Assembly (NCBI RefSeq): GCF_042477335.2 | Contig: NC_091247.1 | Coordinates: forward strand, 8,702,501 to 8,766,500 | Reading direction: 5' to 3' | From: Ovis canadensis | Taxonomy: Eukaryota; Chordata; Mammalia; Artiodactyla; Bovidae | Length of the DNA: 64,000 nt | In this document: positions 1 to 15,000 of the stretch, one piece after another | Numbering within the stretch: position 1 is the stretch's first letter | Layout of the letters: the number at the start of each line of letters is the position of its first letter | Made by a program: the position numbers and the translations under genes | Notes under the pieces: generated by a model | What the model was told of the DNA's origin: nothing | Database searches by the model: none | Seen by the model: only the letters and a program-made list of their open reading frames with translations

Positions 1-3000
1 AAGATCACCACCTCCAATTCCCACCACTCAAAGAGGTTCAGTGGAAACATCTGGGGTGGGTCCTTCTACTTTCTGAGCAGAGATACAAGTAAGTTGTCTT
101 TAAGAAGTGATACACTGTAGATGCCACTTTTCCACCTAGCAATATAGTGCTTTCCTTAACAAGGAATATTCTTCTATAAGACGTTTAACGCTTACAGATT
201 ACATGAATTATGTACAGAGGAGTGAACAAATTTTTCTTTCCAGAAATTTCTTTTCTAACTATTTACACTAGAAATACAATTGGACATTAATATACGTACA
301 TTCTTATTCATGTCTGAACTTTTCTCAGGACGGTATGTTTTAACAAACTTGAAGGCAGCGATTCTTTTTAATTAAAAACTCTGTAAGGGGGTGAGTCTCC
401 TCATGATAGAGTAAAAGTGTTAGCTGCCAGCTGGGCCGACTCTTTGTGACCCCATGGACTGTAGCCCCTCAGGCTCCTCTGTTCATGGGATTTTCCAAGC
501 AAGAATACTGAAGGAAGTTGCTATTCCCTTCTCCAGGGAATCTTCCTGATCCAGGGATCAAACTTGTGGGTCTCCTGCATTGCAGGCAGAGTCTTTACCA
601 TCTGGGCCACCAGGGAAGCCTGAATCCCCTCAAAACTCGAGGAGATCTTTCTGACATAATCCTCGAGAATCACAAGACCTTCTCCCCCAGGTCTGCTCAC
701 CCACAGGAAGACAGGCAGTCATAGAGAACGTGCTAGAGCAGGACACTGACCTTTCGTTTTCCAGAGACTTCAGAATCTCGGAACTTTTCTTTTGCCTGTG
801 AAGGAAACCATGAAAAGCCAGCAGTCATTGTTGGGTCCGTTTCCAACAGAACGGCTGAAGGGGGCTTAGGAACTGGGCATTTAGGGCTGTGTTCTCAGGC
901 CAATTCCTCAACCACTCCAAATCCCAGCTCCTCATCTGTGAAATGGGAAGAATAATTTTTTTAAAGCTTTATGGAGTATTGGTAAAGTGTGAACAAGAAA
1001 ACAGACATAAAGTGCTTCACATGTAAAAAGCAGCCAGCAGAGGGCAGTTTCCTGGGTGCCCCCGGGAGTGGGCACACTGCGCATGGCAGGCCAGCCGGCT
1101 CCCGCTGGCACTCAACTGCAGGTGAGGGAGGAGGACCCGGAGGACAGTGAACAGAAGGCTGGAAGCAGCAGAGGGTGTGGCAAAGCCTGTTTCTGGAATC
1201 TTTCCCCAAGAGACCCCCAGTTAAACTTTCTCAGGCTTCTTGAGACTTCTATCCAACCTGCTCTCTCCCATCGGAACTTGCTCCCTGCGGCTCTGGCCTT
1301 GGACAAGATCTGTTAAGGCGAATGGCTGACCTCAGAGTGACAGGTGACTGGAAAGCCAAAATATTAGAGCAGGATGTGATTTTAACTTGTTAAACCCACT
1401 AACTTTACAGATGGGAAACTTGGGAGGCAAAGATCCAATCAGTAGCATCCCCAAGAGGCAAACCTGGTCATCCCTGGATCAGATTCTTTTAAGCGTGTTA
1501 CTTGCTCAGTCCTGTCCGACTTTTTGCGACCCATGGACTGTAGCCCATCAGGCTCCACTGTCTATGGGATTCTCCAGGCAAGAATACTGGAGTGGGTTAC
1601 CATCTCCTCCTCCAGGGGATCTTCCCAACCCAGGGATCAAAGCGCGTCTCCCGTGTCTCCTGCACTGCAGGTGGATTTTTTACCCGCTGAGTCATCAGGG
1701 AAACCAGATTCTCTTAAAGTCAGTGCCAAACGCAGCACCGAGACCTTGGGTAGAATCAGAGACGGTGAGGGAGAGACTGAGCCCCATGTGGGCATCACGC
1801 TGAGGGAGGTCTCTGGGTCTGGGGACCGGGGAGATGGGAGCCTGACCTCTGGTTCTCCCGCAGGAGCTTCTGGATCCGGGTGGAGATGTTCTGCTCTGTC
1901 TGCTTCAGCTGCTCCTGCAGCCGCCGACGCTCTGCATCCAGGAAGCGCTGGTGCTCACTCAGGCCCTGCTCCAGCCGGGACTGCTCCTGCGGCAGGACAA
2001 GCAGGGGTCTGGGGTCTGCTGGGACCCGTTCAGGAACCGCAGAGCAGCCAGGGGCCCAGGCCCGAGATGAGGAGACCAGGTTTCCTCTGTCTTGCCATCT
2101 GTGTTGACTTTGGGCCAAGTCTTCCCCTTGCTAGGCCTCGGGGTATCCACGCACGGGAAGAGCCCGGGCTAGGTGACCTGTATGGACGACTCCTCCCCAA
2201 CCCTGCGTCCTGTCGGGTGGGCCTGAGAGAGGTCACCCCCACTGCCTTCCCACACCAGAGGAACCACAGCCTGAGTCAGGAGGCCCCCGGCAGAGGGAGC
2301 AGACAGGCCTGACCCCACCTAGCCACTCACGAACCTCCTTGACCGTCTGAAGGATCTCATCCTTCTGGCTGCTGCTCTGCTGGAGGAGCTGGGCGTGTTC
2401 TCGCTGCCCGAGCTCCAGGCGCCGTTCGAACTCGAGTTTCTCCAGCATCTTCTGTTCCTGCAAGAACGGAGACTCTGGTGATGCTGGCACAGGCTTTAGG
2501 GGGTTAGGATGTGACAGCTGCAGGGGATGGGCTCAATCTCTCCAAGCCTCAGTCTTCTCATCTGTAAAGTGGGGACATCCTCCCAACCACCAAGGCTGGG
2601 TAGACTGTGGGGAGGTGATATACGTAAGGGGCAACCGTTGCTTCCCCCTCTGACTTAAGAGGTTGGAAGAGCTTGTCTCCTCAAATATAACAGTTGAGAT
2701 GTTTAATGAGAAGAAAAGTGGCAGAGGACTAAAGACATTTTCTTACCTTCCTCCTCTCATAGTCTGAGAACCTATTCTGGGAAGCAAAAAAAAGATAGTG
2801 GTTAAGAGAAGGTGGGCAGCAGGGGTTCTCACTGGCCCAGAATCCCCAGGCAGCCTGACAGCCCTCAGATTTGCAGGTCCATCCAGAGGGACTGCCTTGG
2901 AGGGCTGGGTAGAGGGTGGGGGATGAAGGGGCTGGCTGTTTGATAAAGGGTTCTGGATGGTTCTGATGGACACTAGGGTTGAGAACCACGGGGCTTGGCT

Positions 3001-6000
3001 TAAGAGCTTGAAGTCTTAAGTTCTGGTGATGCAGCTCAGAGAAGGTGTGGGTGTTCAAAAAAAGAGACCAAGAAATGGGTGTCTGACCCCTGGTATGTCG
3101 GCACAGCACACCTGCAAGCTACCAGCTCCAGCCTCCAAAACAACTACAAATGCACCAAGGTGTGTGTGCAAGTTCCCTGCAGAATTGTTCAAAAGAGTGA
3201 AAACACTGGAAATAACTCAAATGCCCATCAGGATGCAATTGCTAAGTCGCGGTTCATCCACACAGTGGATTATTACACAGCTGTCGAACGATGGGGCATG
3301 TGGGCGCAGCTACTGAAGGATGTCTGCCATCTTTCACTGTCTGCACAGCACGATTCCTCTCTTGTAAAAGCACCACCACCAAAACTCAGCTCCCAGCTCT
3401 GGGGTGGCTGAGACAAAAGCCACGAAGAAGAGTCATTCATCGGTTCATGGTGACCGCCTCCAGGGGCTGGGACTGCAGGGTAGGAGGGGAGATGCTCACT
3501 CCATATATTTCTGTATTGTTTAGATTTATAACAAGGAGCAGGAATTACTTTTGTAGTCCAACATCAGCACATGCATGCACACACACACACACACACACAC
3601 TTTTTTTTTTTTAAACCAACCAGCCTTTCTATTTAGTTATCTGGTTCTGAGATCAGGATCAAGTGTTGGAGCTGTAAAAGCAGCATCCTATAAAGAAATA
3701 AGATTTTCTCTATGCTGAGGTAGGAGTAAAATTTAAGCTTATCTTTAGTTATACAGATAATACCTGATTATATTCTCCTTGTAAAAAACTAAGCAAGGCA
3801 TATAAAAGTATCCATTGACCACTCCCAGGCCTAATCCTTGTTCCCTCCCACCGTCCCTAGCCCTCAGTTCAGTTGCTCAGTCATGTCCGCCTCTTTGCGA
3901 CCCCATGAATCGCAGCAAGACAGGCCTCCCTGTTCATCACCATCTCCTGGAGTTCACTCAAACTCACATCCATTGAGTCAGTGATGCCATCCAGCCATCT
4001 CATCCTCGGTCGTCCCCTTTTCCTCCTGCCCCCAATCCCTCCCAGCATCAGAGTCTTTTCCAGTGAGTCTCCAGTAGCATACTGGGCACCTATCCTATCA
4101 TTTTGCCTTTTCATACTGTTCATAGGGTTCTCAAGGCAAGAATACTGAAGTGGTTTGCCGTTCCCTTCTCCAGCGGACCACATTCTGTCAGACCTCTCCA
4201 CCATGACCTGCCCGTCTTGGGTGGCCCCACAGGGCATGGCTTAGTTTCACTGAGTTAGACAAGGCTGTGGTCCTAGTGTGATCAGATTAACTAGTTTTCT
4301 GTGATCATGGTTTCAGTGTGTCTGCCCTCTGATGCCCTCTTGCAACACCTACCATCTTACTTGGGTTTCTTCCCCAGCCCTGCTCCCATGTAAATATCAT
4401 TATCAGACCTAAGTCCATGCATCTACCTACCTACAGTTTGTGCCTTTAGAAAAAATACATACGTTTGTATGTGTTTCCATATATAAACATAGTTTTTAAC
4501 GGAGGTATAATTTATGTACTGTAAAATGTATCTTTTTAAAGAAGTGTACAGGTCTGAGTTTTGACAACTGCATATAGTCACGTGACCATCACCACACTCA
4601 GATGTGAAGCCTAGCTGGCTACAGTTGGTGCCCCCTCCCAACCTCAATTTGTGGGCTCCCATGGAGGAGCATCAGAGAAGGCAATGGCACCCCACTCCAT
4701 ACTCTTGCCTGGAAAATCCCATGGATGGAGGAGCCTGGTAGGCTGCAGTCCATGGGATCGCTAAGAGTCGGACACGACTGAGCAACTTCACTTTCACTTT
4801 TCACTTTCATGCATTGGAGAAGGAAATGGCAACCCACTCCAGTGTTCTTGCCTGGAGAATCCCAGGGACGGGGGAACCTGGTGGGCTGCCATCTATGGGG
4901 TCGCACAGAGTCGGACACGACTGAAGTGACTTAGCAGCAGCAGCAGTATGGAGGAGCATATGGGTAGGTGGGTGGGGCACAGAGGCGGTTTCTGTCTGGC
5001 CTCACCATCAGAGGCACCCTGGTTACTGTGGGCAACCCTTGCTGAGCTTCCTCCTGCAGCCCTGACCTACTCTAGGCCTCCCCCAGGGACCCAGGGGTCC
5101 ACTCTCCTCAAGCTCCATCAAGCAGGGAGACAGACAGGAAGCAAACTCTTTCTTGAGTAATTCTTCATGTAATTAGAGCTGTGGTTGTAACAGAGCAGAG
5201 CTCTGTGGGGCCTTCCCAGGACAAATCCCCTCCTCCTTCAGTGTCCTCCACCTGCCTCTTGTCTGTAGAGATTTTAGCCAAAGAAGTAACTTAAGAGAAA
5301 TGAGAAAACACAGAAGCAAAATAGTCAAGCAAGACAAAAATAACTGTTTAGCCATTAAACAAAGGCAAGAACCCTTAGCTCCTCCTCAAAGGCTACAGAT
5401 AATGTTCTGAGTTGTATTCCTCAGCTGTTTTGCAGATACTGAAACCCCCACCAGGTGGAAAAAATGAGCTATACGATGCCCAGTCTGCAGCCATGACATA
5501 AACTGCTCCATCTCACGCAATTCCCAGAACCGGCCTCAAAGAAACGGGAACAAACCGACTCTGGAGTTACAGATGAACTGTACCCAAAACGATCAGGATG
5601 CTGCTGATCAGGCAGCCGGATGACCGACTTCAAGATGATGCTCCACACGCGGCCCCCTCCTCTGCCTCCACACCCCTGACACCCCTGCTTTAAGAACCCT
5701 TTGCCCCTGACCCATAGTCGGAAGTTGGTTCCTGGGGACATGCATCCAGCTTCTCCCCCAGGATAACTAGCTTCCCCAGTAAAGCTATCCTTCCTTTCAC
5801 CCAACACTTGTCTTTCAGTGTTGGATTCTTGAGTCATGAGCAGCTGAACCCAAGTTCAGCAACACAGGAAAGAACAAGTTCAGTTCTCCCAGGAAATGCA
5901 CAGGGCGCTCTGAGAACTTCCATAGATCTGACCTAGGCTGCTGCGTTGTGGAAAGCTTCTCAGAAAATGTGATGTTTCAGCTGGGAACTGAAGGATGAGA

Positions 6001-9000
6001 CTGGAGCAAACGGGAGTGGAGAATCCAGCAGAGGGAACCCCCTATTCAAACACCCTAGACATTCAGGGACAGAGAGGAGTAGGATGAAGCTGGTGCTGGC
6101 GAGCTAGTGTGGCGAGGACCCAGAGCAGTCCACTGCCCCCCTCTGATGGTGGCCCTCCTGCCACTGCTCAGAGGCCTAACGCCTGGGCCTTAAATGTGGC
6201 AAAGCTAGCTAGTGGCAAATGAGCTAGTGCGCCTAGGAGGCCTTGTGAAAACTTCTACATGTATCTGCTTGGCTGAGTCACTCAGCTTCTGGGATCTCAG
6301 CTCCCCAACCAGGGATGGAACCTGGGTCTCGGTACTGAAAGCCCGAAATCCTACCCACGAGGCCACCAGAGAAAAGAAAGAATCTGCCTGCCAAAGCAGG
6401 AGACAAGGGTTTGATCCCTGGGTCGAGAAGATCCCTTGGAGAAGGAAATGGCAACCCACTCCAGTATTCTTGCCTGAAAAATCCCATGGGCAGAGGAGCC
6501 TGGTGGGCTACACAGTCCATGGAGTTGCAAAGAGTTGGACATGACTTAGCGACTAAACAACAATACCACCAGGGAACCCCCTGCATGTCTGTTTGAAGGG
6601 AGGTAAATCCTAGTTTGATGGAGCAATCTGGGGGCCAAAGCTCTGAATGCCCCTGCGTGTGCACAGCCCTCGCACACACACCCCGACCCTCGCCCTTCCT
6701 GCTGCCCACCCCACACGCCAGCAGGTGGTGCGCCTTACCTGCCACTCCTCCTCCTCCCTGCAGAGTCTGTCCGTGGGCCCGTCGGGGCTGTCCAGGGAGT
6801 TCTCAGCCCCATCCTGCTCCAGGACCGGCAGCAGGTATTGAGAAGGGGGGTAGTACTCCAGCCCCGACTCTGCGAGAGATGGACACAGGCTGACCAGGAG
6901 GGAAGGAGACCGCCTTGCAACCCAGAGCAGTCCACTGCTCCCCTCCGATGCTGGCCCTCCTGCCACTGCTCAGAGGCCTAACGCCTGGGCCTTAAATGTG
7001 GCAAGCACTCAATAAGCATCAGCTGAGTGAATAAATCTTCCCGCCCCTTGCCTCTTTACCATCCACGTGAGAATGAGATGAAAAATGCCTGAGCTTCATA
7101 GAGAAGCCTGGGTTTAAGACTCAGCTTTATCCACAATTTCCTGGGTAGCTGCCTCCTGTATATTTGAAAAGATTCATACACTTTCCCCATTTGGCCTTAT
7201 TCTTGCTGATTTATAAGTGCTCTTTACATATGATGGTTAATAACCTTGGGTCTATAACATATGTTGCAGCTGTCTTCTTCCAGGCGGTAACTTATCTTTT
7301 CAACTTTTTCATTTTGTTGTGTGTGTGCTCAGTCATGTCTGCCTCTTTGCAACCCCATGGACTGTAGGCTGCCAGACTCCTCTGTCCATGGGATTTTCCC
7401 AGGCAAGAATACTGGAGGCGGTTGCCATTTACTCCTCTGGGGCATCTTCTCAAGTCAAGGATCAAACCAGGGTCTCTTGCGTCTCCTGCATTGGCAGGCA
7501 GATTCTTTACCATTAGCACCACCCAGGGAGCCTGTCTTTTTTAACTTTGATGATAGTATCCTTTTGAGGTAAAGGTTAGATTTTAATGTAGTCAACATCA
7601 TCCTTTTTCCCCTACCAAAGGATATAAATAGGCAATTCACAAGAAATACTAAAAGTGGACAGTAAACATGTGAAAAAGTATTCTAATATTCAAGGAAATG
7701 ACATTAAAATAATAATGTTGTTGTTCAGTCACTAAGTCGTGTCCAGCTCTTTGTGACCCCATGGACTACAGCACACCAGGCTTCCCTCTCCTTCACCGTT
7801 GCCCGGAGCTTGCTCAAACTCACGTCCACTGAGTCACTGATGCCATCCAACCGTCTCATCCTCTGTCACCCTCTTCCTCTTGTTTACCCATCAGGTTCAG
7901 GTCAGTTCAGTTCAATCGCTTAGTTGTGTCTGACTTTTTGCGACCCCGTGGACTGTAGCACGTCAGGCTTCCCTGTCCATCACCAACTCCTGGAGCTTGT
8001 TCAAACTCACATCCATTGAGTCAGTGATGCCATCCAACCATCTCATCCTCTGTCGTCCCCTTCTCCTCCCGCCTTCAGTCTTCCCCAGCATCAGGGTCTT
8101 TTCCAATGAGTCAGTTCTTCACATCAGGTGGCCAAAGTATTGGAGCTTCAGCTTCAGCATCAGTCCTTCCAATGAACATTCAGGACTGATGTTTCCTTTA
8201 GGATGGACTGGTTGGACTCTCAAGAATCTTCTCCAACACCACCGTTCAAAAGCATCAGTTCTTCGGTGCTCAAGCTTTCTTTATAGTCCAACTCTCACAT
8301 CCATACATGACCACTGGAAAAACCACAGCTATGACTAGACGGACCTTTGTCAGCAAAGTAATGTCTTTGCTTTTTAATAATCCATCAGATTAGAAGACTT
8401 TTAAAGATCTCACCAATTGTTAGCGAGGCTGTGGGGAAGAAGAATCCTCTCAGATACTCCTCATGGAATGCAAACCGACGGAGCCTCTTCAGAGGCCATA
8501 CAGAGCCAACCCTGCTTCCCTACAGGGGATGCTCCCAACAAGCCAGACAAGTGTGGGCTAAAGCGTTTGTTCCAGGAGCAAATGGGAAATAACTTCCAGT
8601 GGTTCCACTAGGAATACTCTGCAGCAGTTTACAACAGAGCCACATGTCATGGGACAGGAAAGGCCCGGGACCTGTTCTTAAGTGAGAAAGGTAGGGCACA
8701 GAATCACCTGGTGCAACATCTTCTGTGGGTGTTTTTAAATGTTTCTAAGACAGCAAAACCAAAAATTTTACATACACGTTTATACCTGCTATGCTGTGCT
8801 GTGCTTAATCGCTCAGTCGTGTCTGACTCTTTGCGACCCCATGGAGTGTAGCCCGCCAGGCTCCTTTGCCCATGGGGTTCTCCAGGCAAGAATACTGGAG
8901 TGGGTTGCCATGCCCTCCTCCAGGGGATCTTCCCAACCCAGGGATCCAATCCAGGTCTCCCGCACTGCAGGAGGATTCTTTACCATGTGAGCCATCATAC

Positions 9001-12000
9001 TTCCTCACGTGACAGTCATCTTTCCCTGCTTCTCCTGCCAGATCTGCAGAGCTCTGGGCAGGCAGGGACCCTCAGCTGCCTCGCTGGCACAGAGCAGCCC
9101 CAGGGGCCATGGTCTGTGCTCGCTCAGTGAAGGAGGTGGGCTGCCTGGCTTTACCTTTGCAGAGGAACTGCTGAATGGCCTCAGTGCCAGCGCCACACAC
9201 CTCCTGCGGGGGGTAGACCATGGACAATGCATCGAGGCTCAGGGTCTGCAGACACAAGGAGACCCCTCTTTATCTGTCGTTCACTTCACCGCTCAACACA
9301 ATCAAGACATAAGATCTTTAAAGAGGTAATCAAGTTCAAAACAAAGTCACCAGTCTGGGCTCTAGTCCAGCATGAACTGGTGTCCTTAAAAGATGAGGCA
9401 ATCAGGACTCAGACACATTCCAAGGAGGAGGATGGGAGGACACAGGGAGAAGACAGCCATCCAGAAGCCAAGGAGAGGAAGGCCTTAGAAGAACCAACCC
9501 CACCAAGACCTCGATCTTGGACTTCCGGCCTGCAGAAGTCTTAAGGCCCCAGCCTGGGGCGCTTTATTAGGACAGCACAGTGTCCCTGGACCGCCCTGCC
9601 CTCCACCCCCAGCTCTGACGATCATGGTTTCTGCAGCTCTGAGCTGAGGCTGCTCCCTCCCCGCCAGTGCCCTCCAGCCACTGCGGCTTCCAACCACATC
9701 GGCTCCCCTGCTCCTCCCTTAACACGTCCTGGGCTTTCCCGCCTCCTGCCTTTCCCCGACTGTGCCTCCACCTGGAACGCTCCCATGACCCCTATCGACT
9801 TCTCCAGGGCTTTCTCCTCTTTCAAGGTCTGGCTCAGACACCGTGTCTTTCTTAATGAACCCATCAGGATTCAGCATGAGCTTTTCACTCTACTAGGAAT
9901 ATGCTTTGCTGCCCCTATTATGACAGCAAGTCACCTAATTCGTCATTCACACTGTTCTCTGTGAGCCCAAGGACCTTGAGATCTCCATGACCCCCATATC
10001 CTGTGACCAGGGCAGGCCTCCAGGAACGTGGGAGGGGAGCGGAGGGCAGGCCAGGCAGGCCCCCAGGTGAGAGCATGGCCCACCTACCTCTAGGGTTCGG
10101 ATGTGCGCCAGCATCCGAGGCAGCCTCTGAATCTCATTCTCACTGATGTCCAGAGTGCGCAGGCTCCGAAGCTCCCCCAGCGTGTCTGGCAGCTCCTTCA
10201 GCCTGTTGTCTGGAGGGGTCCCAGTGGCACAGCTCAGCACCCCACAGCCCCTTCACGAGCTTCCGGCCTGACACCTGCCAGGACTAGGTGGAGGTGGGTG
10301 CCTCCCTCGGAGCCTGGGGTATACCCCGGCTCCATGAGGAAAAGCGGTGGAGTTTCAACGACACAGGTTCAAGTCCCTGCTCCACCACTTATGAGCTGAG
10401 AGACTCTGGAAAACTGACTTGACCTCTCTGGACCAGTTTCCACATAAGTAAAATGGGGGTGCCCACACTATTTGGCCTTATAGGAATACTGAGGGATTCA
10501 AAGAGATGATGCATATGAAAAGGTACTCAGCATAGGGCCTATCACATGATGTACCCATGTGAGTGGTTAGTGATTAGTAAACTGTAATCACTAATTACTA
10601 ATCACAGAAAGCGATTAGTAAACTGGGTGCTCTTATGTTCATCATTATTTACATGTTACAAATGGGTAAACTATGGCACCCTGTGCAGACAGAACTGAAG
10701 GAAAAGCAGAAAGGAGCGAGCTGGGGGTGCAGGGAGGCACGTGTTAGAATCCCGGCTCGGTCACTACTGCACTGGCTGGTCTTGAGCAAGTCACGGCTCC
10801 CTGAGCCTCGTTTTCCTCATCTGTAAATTGGGGCTAAGACCTCTTTCCTCTCTCACACACACTTGTGGCACCCCCGAGTGTGGAAGCGCTCGCTCCTCAC
10901 TGGGTGGGAAGGGATACTAAGAATGGCTCTCACCCAGTCAGTCCACACTCTCACCGTCCATCGCCCATGGTTCTAAGCACCAACCTCCCTGTAAGACCTC
11001 TCCTCCCTGTAAGGTCCCACCCGGGAGGAGCTGCAGGAACCCTCCAGAAGCTCTGTCTGGTTACCATGGAGTCACACTGACCGCAGAGGAGGTCCGACAG
11101 TTTGAGTGACGCCTGGGGGCTGGCTGCTCTCCTGCTCAATGGGTCCCAGGACAGGCACCCTGGGGACACTAGCTGGGTCAGCTCAGAGTAGACCGAGGGT
11201 CATGTGGACAGGGCTTCCTGGCCCCCTACCTTTCACATTGAGGGTCTGGAGCTGGATCAGGTTCCCAATGGAACGTGGGAGACAGGTCAGTTGATTCCTT
11301 TCCACGTTCAAGACCTAAGAGAGAGGGAGAATGGCAAGAGAAGGCACACACGCAGACAGTAATGCCTACCCTGCTTCTGGCCAGGCGTCACCCGGGCACC
11401 ACACCCACATCTTTATCTCCCGACAGCCCTGTGAGGAAGACACCAACTGTCACGATCCCATCCGAGAGATGAGAAGACTGAGGCTCGGAGTGGTGAGGTC
11501 CGGTGTCCAAAGGCAATGCTAGACTTTGAACCTGGTTCTTGCTGAGGCTGTACCATTTATACTGACCACAAACACCTGATAATAAGGGGATCAGGTGAGG
11601 GGGCACGTGATGAAGCTTTGTTATCCCAGAGTGAACAGAAGGAAGCTGAGCTGCATCCAGGCAATGGGACCTGCCCAAAGCTGTGGAGCCAGCAGCTGGT
11701 GGAGCCAGGATTGAAACCTGGGCTGACTGGTGGCACCGTGAGGTGAGCGAGGCCGACAGGATGACACATAAAGTAACCATTAAGAATAAACAGATACGAT
11801 GGGAAGGCACGCACGTTAAAAACAATGTGGCAGATGAGTGTTCGATGAACCCAAGGATGGCTGTAAGTTATTCTCATCAGGCATCCCAAAGTTACAGAAG
11901 AGTGACGGCACCAGTTATACAAAACACGTGTGTGAAAAAGGACGGGCTGTCCTCCTCTGTGAACTGGGGATGATGCTGACATGTGTTCAGAGGGGCTGTG

Positions 12001-15000
12001 AGCAATTAGTTGACGACGCAAGTGAAATGCTTAGCTCGGTGCTGGCATGCAGCGGGCGCTCAATAAATGCAGGGGCTGCCACTGACAAGAAGCAGAAGCG
12101 AGACACTGAGCCGGAGAGCTGGATTCACCACTTGGAAATGGTGGACTCGCTGGGCGCTCTTTTTCTGTAAAGTTGTGGGAGCTAATGATGCAATCCCAAC
12201 GTGCATGCCAAAAATTCGGTGGAGAGATGCCCACAGCCCAGACTGCAAGGCTGGCACCACCCCTGGGCACCTCAATAGTAAAGGCAGAGGAGCCAGCGGC
12301 ACCCAAGCCCTGGCTGGAGCATGACCAGAACATTCTGGGTCTGTGCGGCTGCAGTTTCTTACTTAGGGGGTCAAAGGTGGGTTGTGTCTCCTGCAGCCAT
12401 ACCTGCAGGGCTGTCAGCTGCCCTATGTCGTCAGGAAGGGCTGTCAGCTGGTTATCATGAAGATCCAGAACCTGTGGAAGGGAGACAAGTGGAACACCCG
12501 AAGTCCCGACTGAGAAAGGCCCAGCGATTTCAGGCTCCAGGGAGACGGTGTGGTGGGGGTGCCCCCGGGCCTCTGGTGTTCAAGAGTACCAACCCCTTCC
12601 TCCCCAACTAAAGGACCACTCCATCTTTTGTTTTTGTAAGTATTATACCATTTCATTCTTATCTATCCAGTATGTGTACATATTCATGTTGAAAACTCCT
12701 CATGGTCTAGATATATATTTGCATAGTAAAAGACTACGAAATATGCAATAAAATATTGATAGCAGTTCTCTAGAGTGTGAAATTATGTTTTAACTGTATT
12801 TGCTAATATTTTTAACAACGAAAATGAGCAAAATGGGGTAGGAGATACATATATGTATACATATAAAATACATATAGATGAAATATAAATACACACGAAT
12901 ATGAAAGCTTTTTAATGTTATCTTTCTCCCGCTTATAAAAATAAAGCGTGTTAGACCAGAACAATAAAGAGAAGTAAGAACTACCCCTAGTCCCCACACA
13001 CCAGCATTGGCTATAAAAATCACTTTGATGCCTCCACTGCCAGTCTCTACACTGCCGCGTGCATACCCTCGGTCACAGCTCAAGTTTATGGGGAACAGCC
13101 CGGGGGTCCTGCCTCCCGTCCACTGTGACCATGTCCCAGCCTCTGTCCTGGGGGAGCTGTCAGGAGGGAGTCACTCAGCTCACCGCGCTTCCACGCACTG
13201 ACTTGCTTCCTCTTGCTTCCTGTCTGGGCCCATTGGTCTCCCTGTTCTCTGCCACTTTGCCTTTCCACGAGTTTACGGTTTGCCTTTCCACCTAGCGGGT
13301 AAGCTCCCTGAGGGCGGGGCTTGCGGCTGGTTCTCTGCAACCTCACCGCACACAGGCCCAGAGGAGGCACCTGATAAACCATGCTGATCACGCCCAGAGT
13401 CCCGATGACATGAGGCACGTCTGGCATAAACTCTGACAGCTGAGACGTGACGGGAGGGGCATGCTGGCTGCCCCCTGGGAGCAGGGCCCCAGTACCTTGA
13501 TGGTGGCGAGACTCAGGAGGCTGCAGGATTTAGGGAGCAGGGAGGTGAGCAGATTCGTGTGGACGATCAACACCTGCGTGGGAAAGAGTTTCGGCATGTT
13601 AGGCTGAAGGAGAGCTGCAGGGAGGGAGGTTGGAGGTGGGGCAGCTGGCACGGCACTGGGCACCAGTGGTCAGCCTGGCCCAGCGCTCTCTCCTGTAGAC
13701 ATCACAAGCGACGTCTCCAAACACAGGAAAACCAGATGACCGTAAACTCTGGAATCTCAAGACTGAAAGGGACCTCAGAGGTCTAATTCTTCCTTCCATC
13801 CCGAGAAGCGATCCCCATGCAGCTGTCCCGACCTTAACGTCCCTCAGCTTCAACAGCATCTGTGGAAAATGTCGTTGTTGTCTAGTCTCTCAGTTGTGTC
13901 TGACTCTTTGTGACCCCATGGATTGTAGCCCACTAGGCTCTTCTGTCCACAGGATTCTCCGGGAAAAAATATTGGGGTGGGTTGCCATTTCCTTCTCCAG
14001 GGGACTTTCTTGACCCATGGATCGAACCCCGCATTAGCAGGTGGATTCTCTAGCACTGAGCTACCAGGGAAGCCCCTGGTGGAAAACAGAATGATAAATT
14101 CCTGCCTCTGAGGGCTGCTAACGCTAAGAGACAGAAAGCACTCAGTCCAGGGCTGGGACATGATCAGACGCTCAATCAGAGTCACATGCTACTATTTTTG
14201 TTAGGCGTTGGCCCTTACATGGATACTTTCAATGTCAAGCTCACTCCTCTGTTGGCATAGAACACATTTTACCTACTTGCTCTTAGACACTTCATTTAGA
14301 ATACTATTACCTACCTGCATACAAAGCTGCAATGCCTTTCTGAAAAATCATTCATTCCACTCTTAACCTTCCCTAATTGACCAGAATGAAATGAGTGTGA
14401 TTTTTACTATTAATAACAATGTGGTTATTCAGTGTCCACTATGTGGCAGGCACTCTACTCAGGCCATTTACATCTTTATCTCTACCTTCCTGTCACTCAT
14501 TTAATTCTCACAGTAGCTCTGCGAGTGGAGAACGATGGATGTCTTCCTTTCACAGATGGAGAAACTGAGATGTAAGAGTGTAAGGAAGTTGCCCAATTCA
14601 GGAGGGGCCCAGCCAGAGCTGCCTGATGCCAGGGCCTGCTCCCCTGTGAGGACGCCTGCTGCAGGTGGAAAGTGTGCCATTCAGAGAGAAGAGGGATGTC
14701 TAGGCCAGGATCCCCACCTGATTTCAAACAAGCAAACATGCCATGAATACTTTTCTGAAAATGTAGATCCGTCTCACCTTCTTCTGCAGAACTTTACATG
14801 TTGCAAAAGCCCCAAATGGAATCTAAGATAAGATAAAGAAGAATCAGTGCCTCCCCTCCTGCCAGTGTTTAACCTGTCGAATGGCAGGAAGAAGGGGCAG
14901 GAAGTGAGTAAGTCTAAGCCTTGGGAAGGCTGGGAGGAAGCCGCACTGGGTGGTCAGCCCTTCCAATCAGCTGTCAGTGACTTCCCCAACTACCCACCCC

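Noticed and set aside
1524-2312. 262-aa plus-strand open frame
   Set aside because: Runs from a Bov-tA into the antisense of LRSAM1 exon 12; chance frame.
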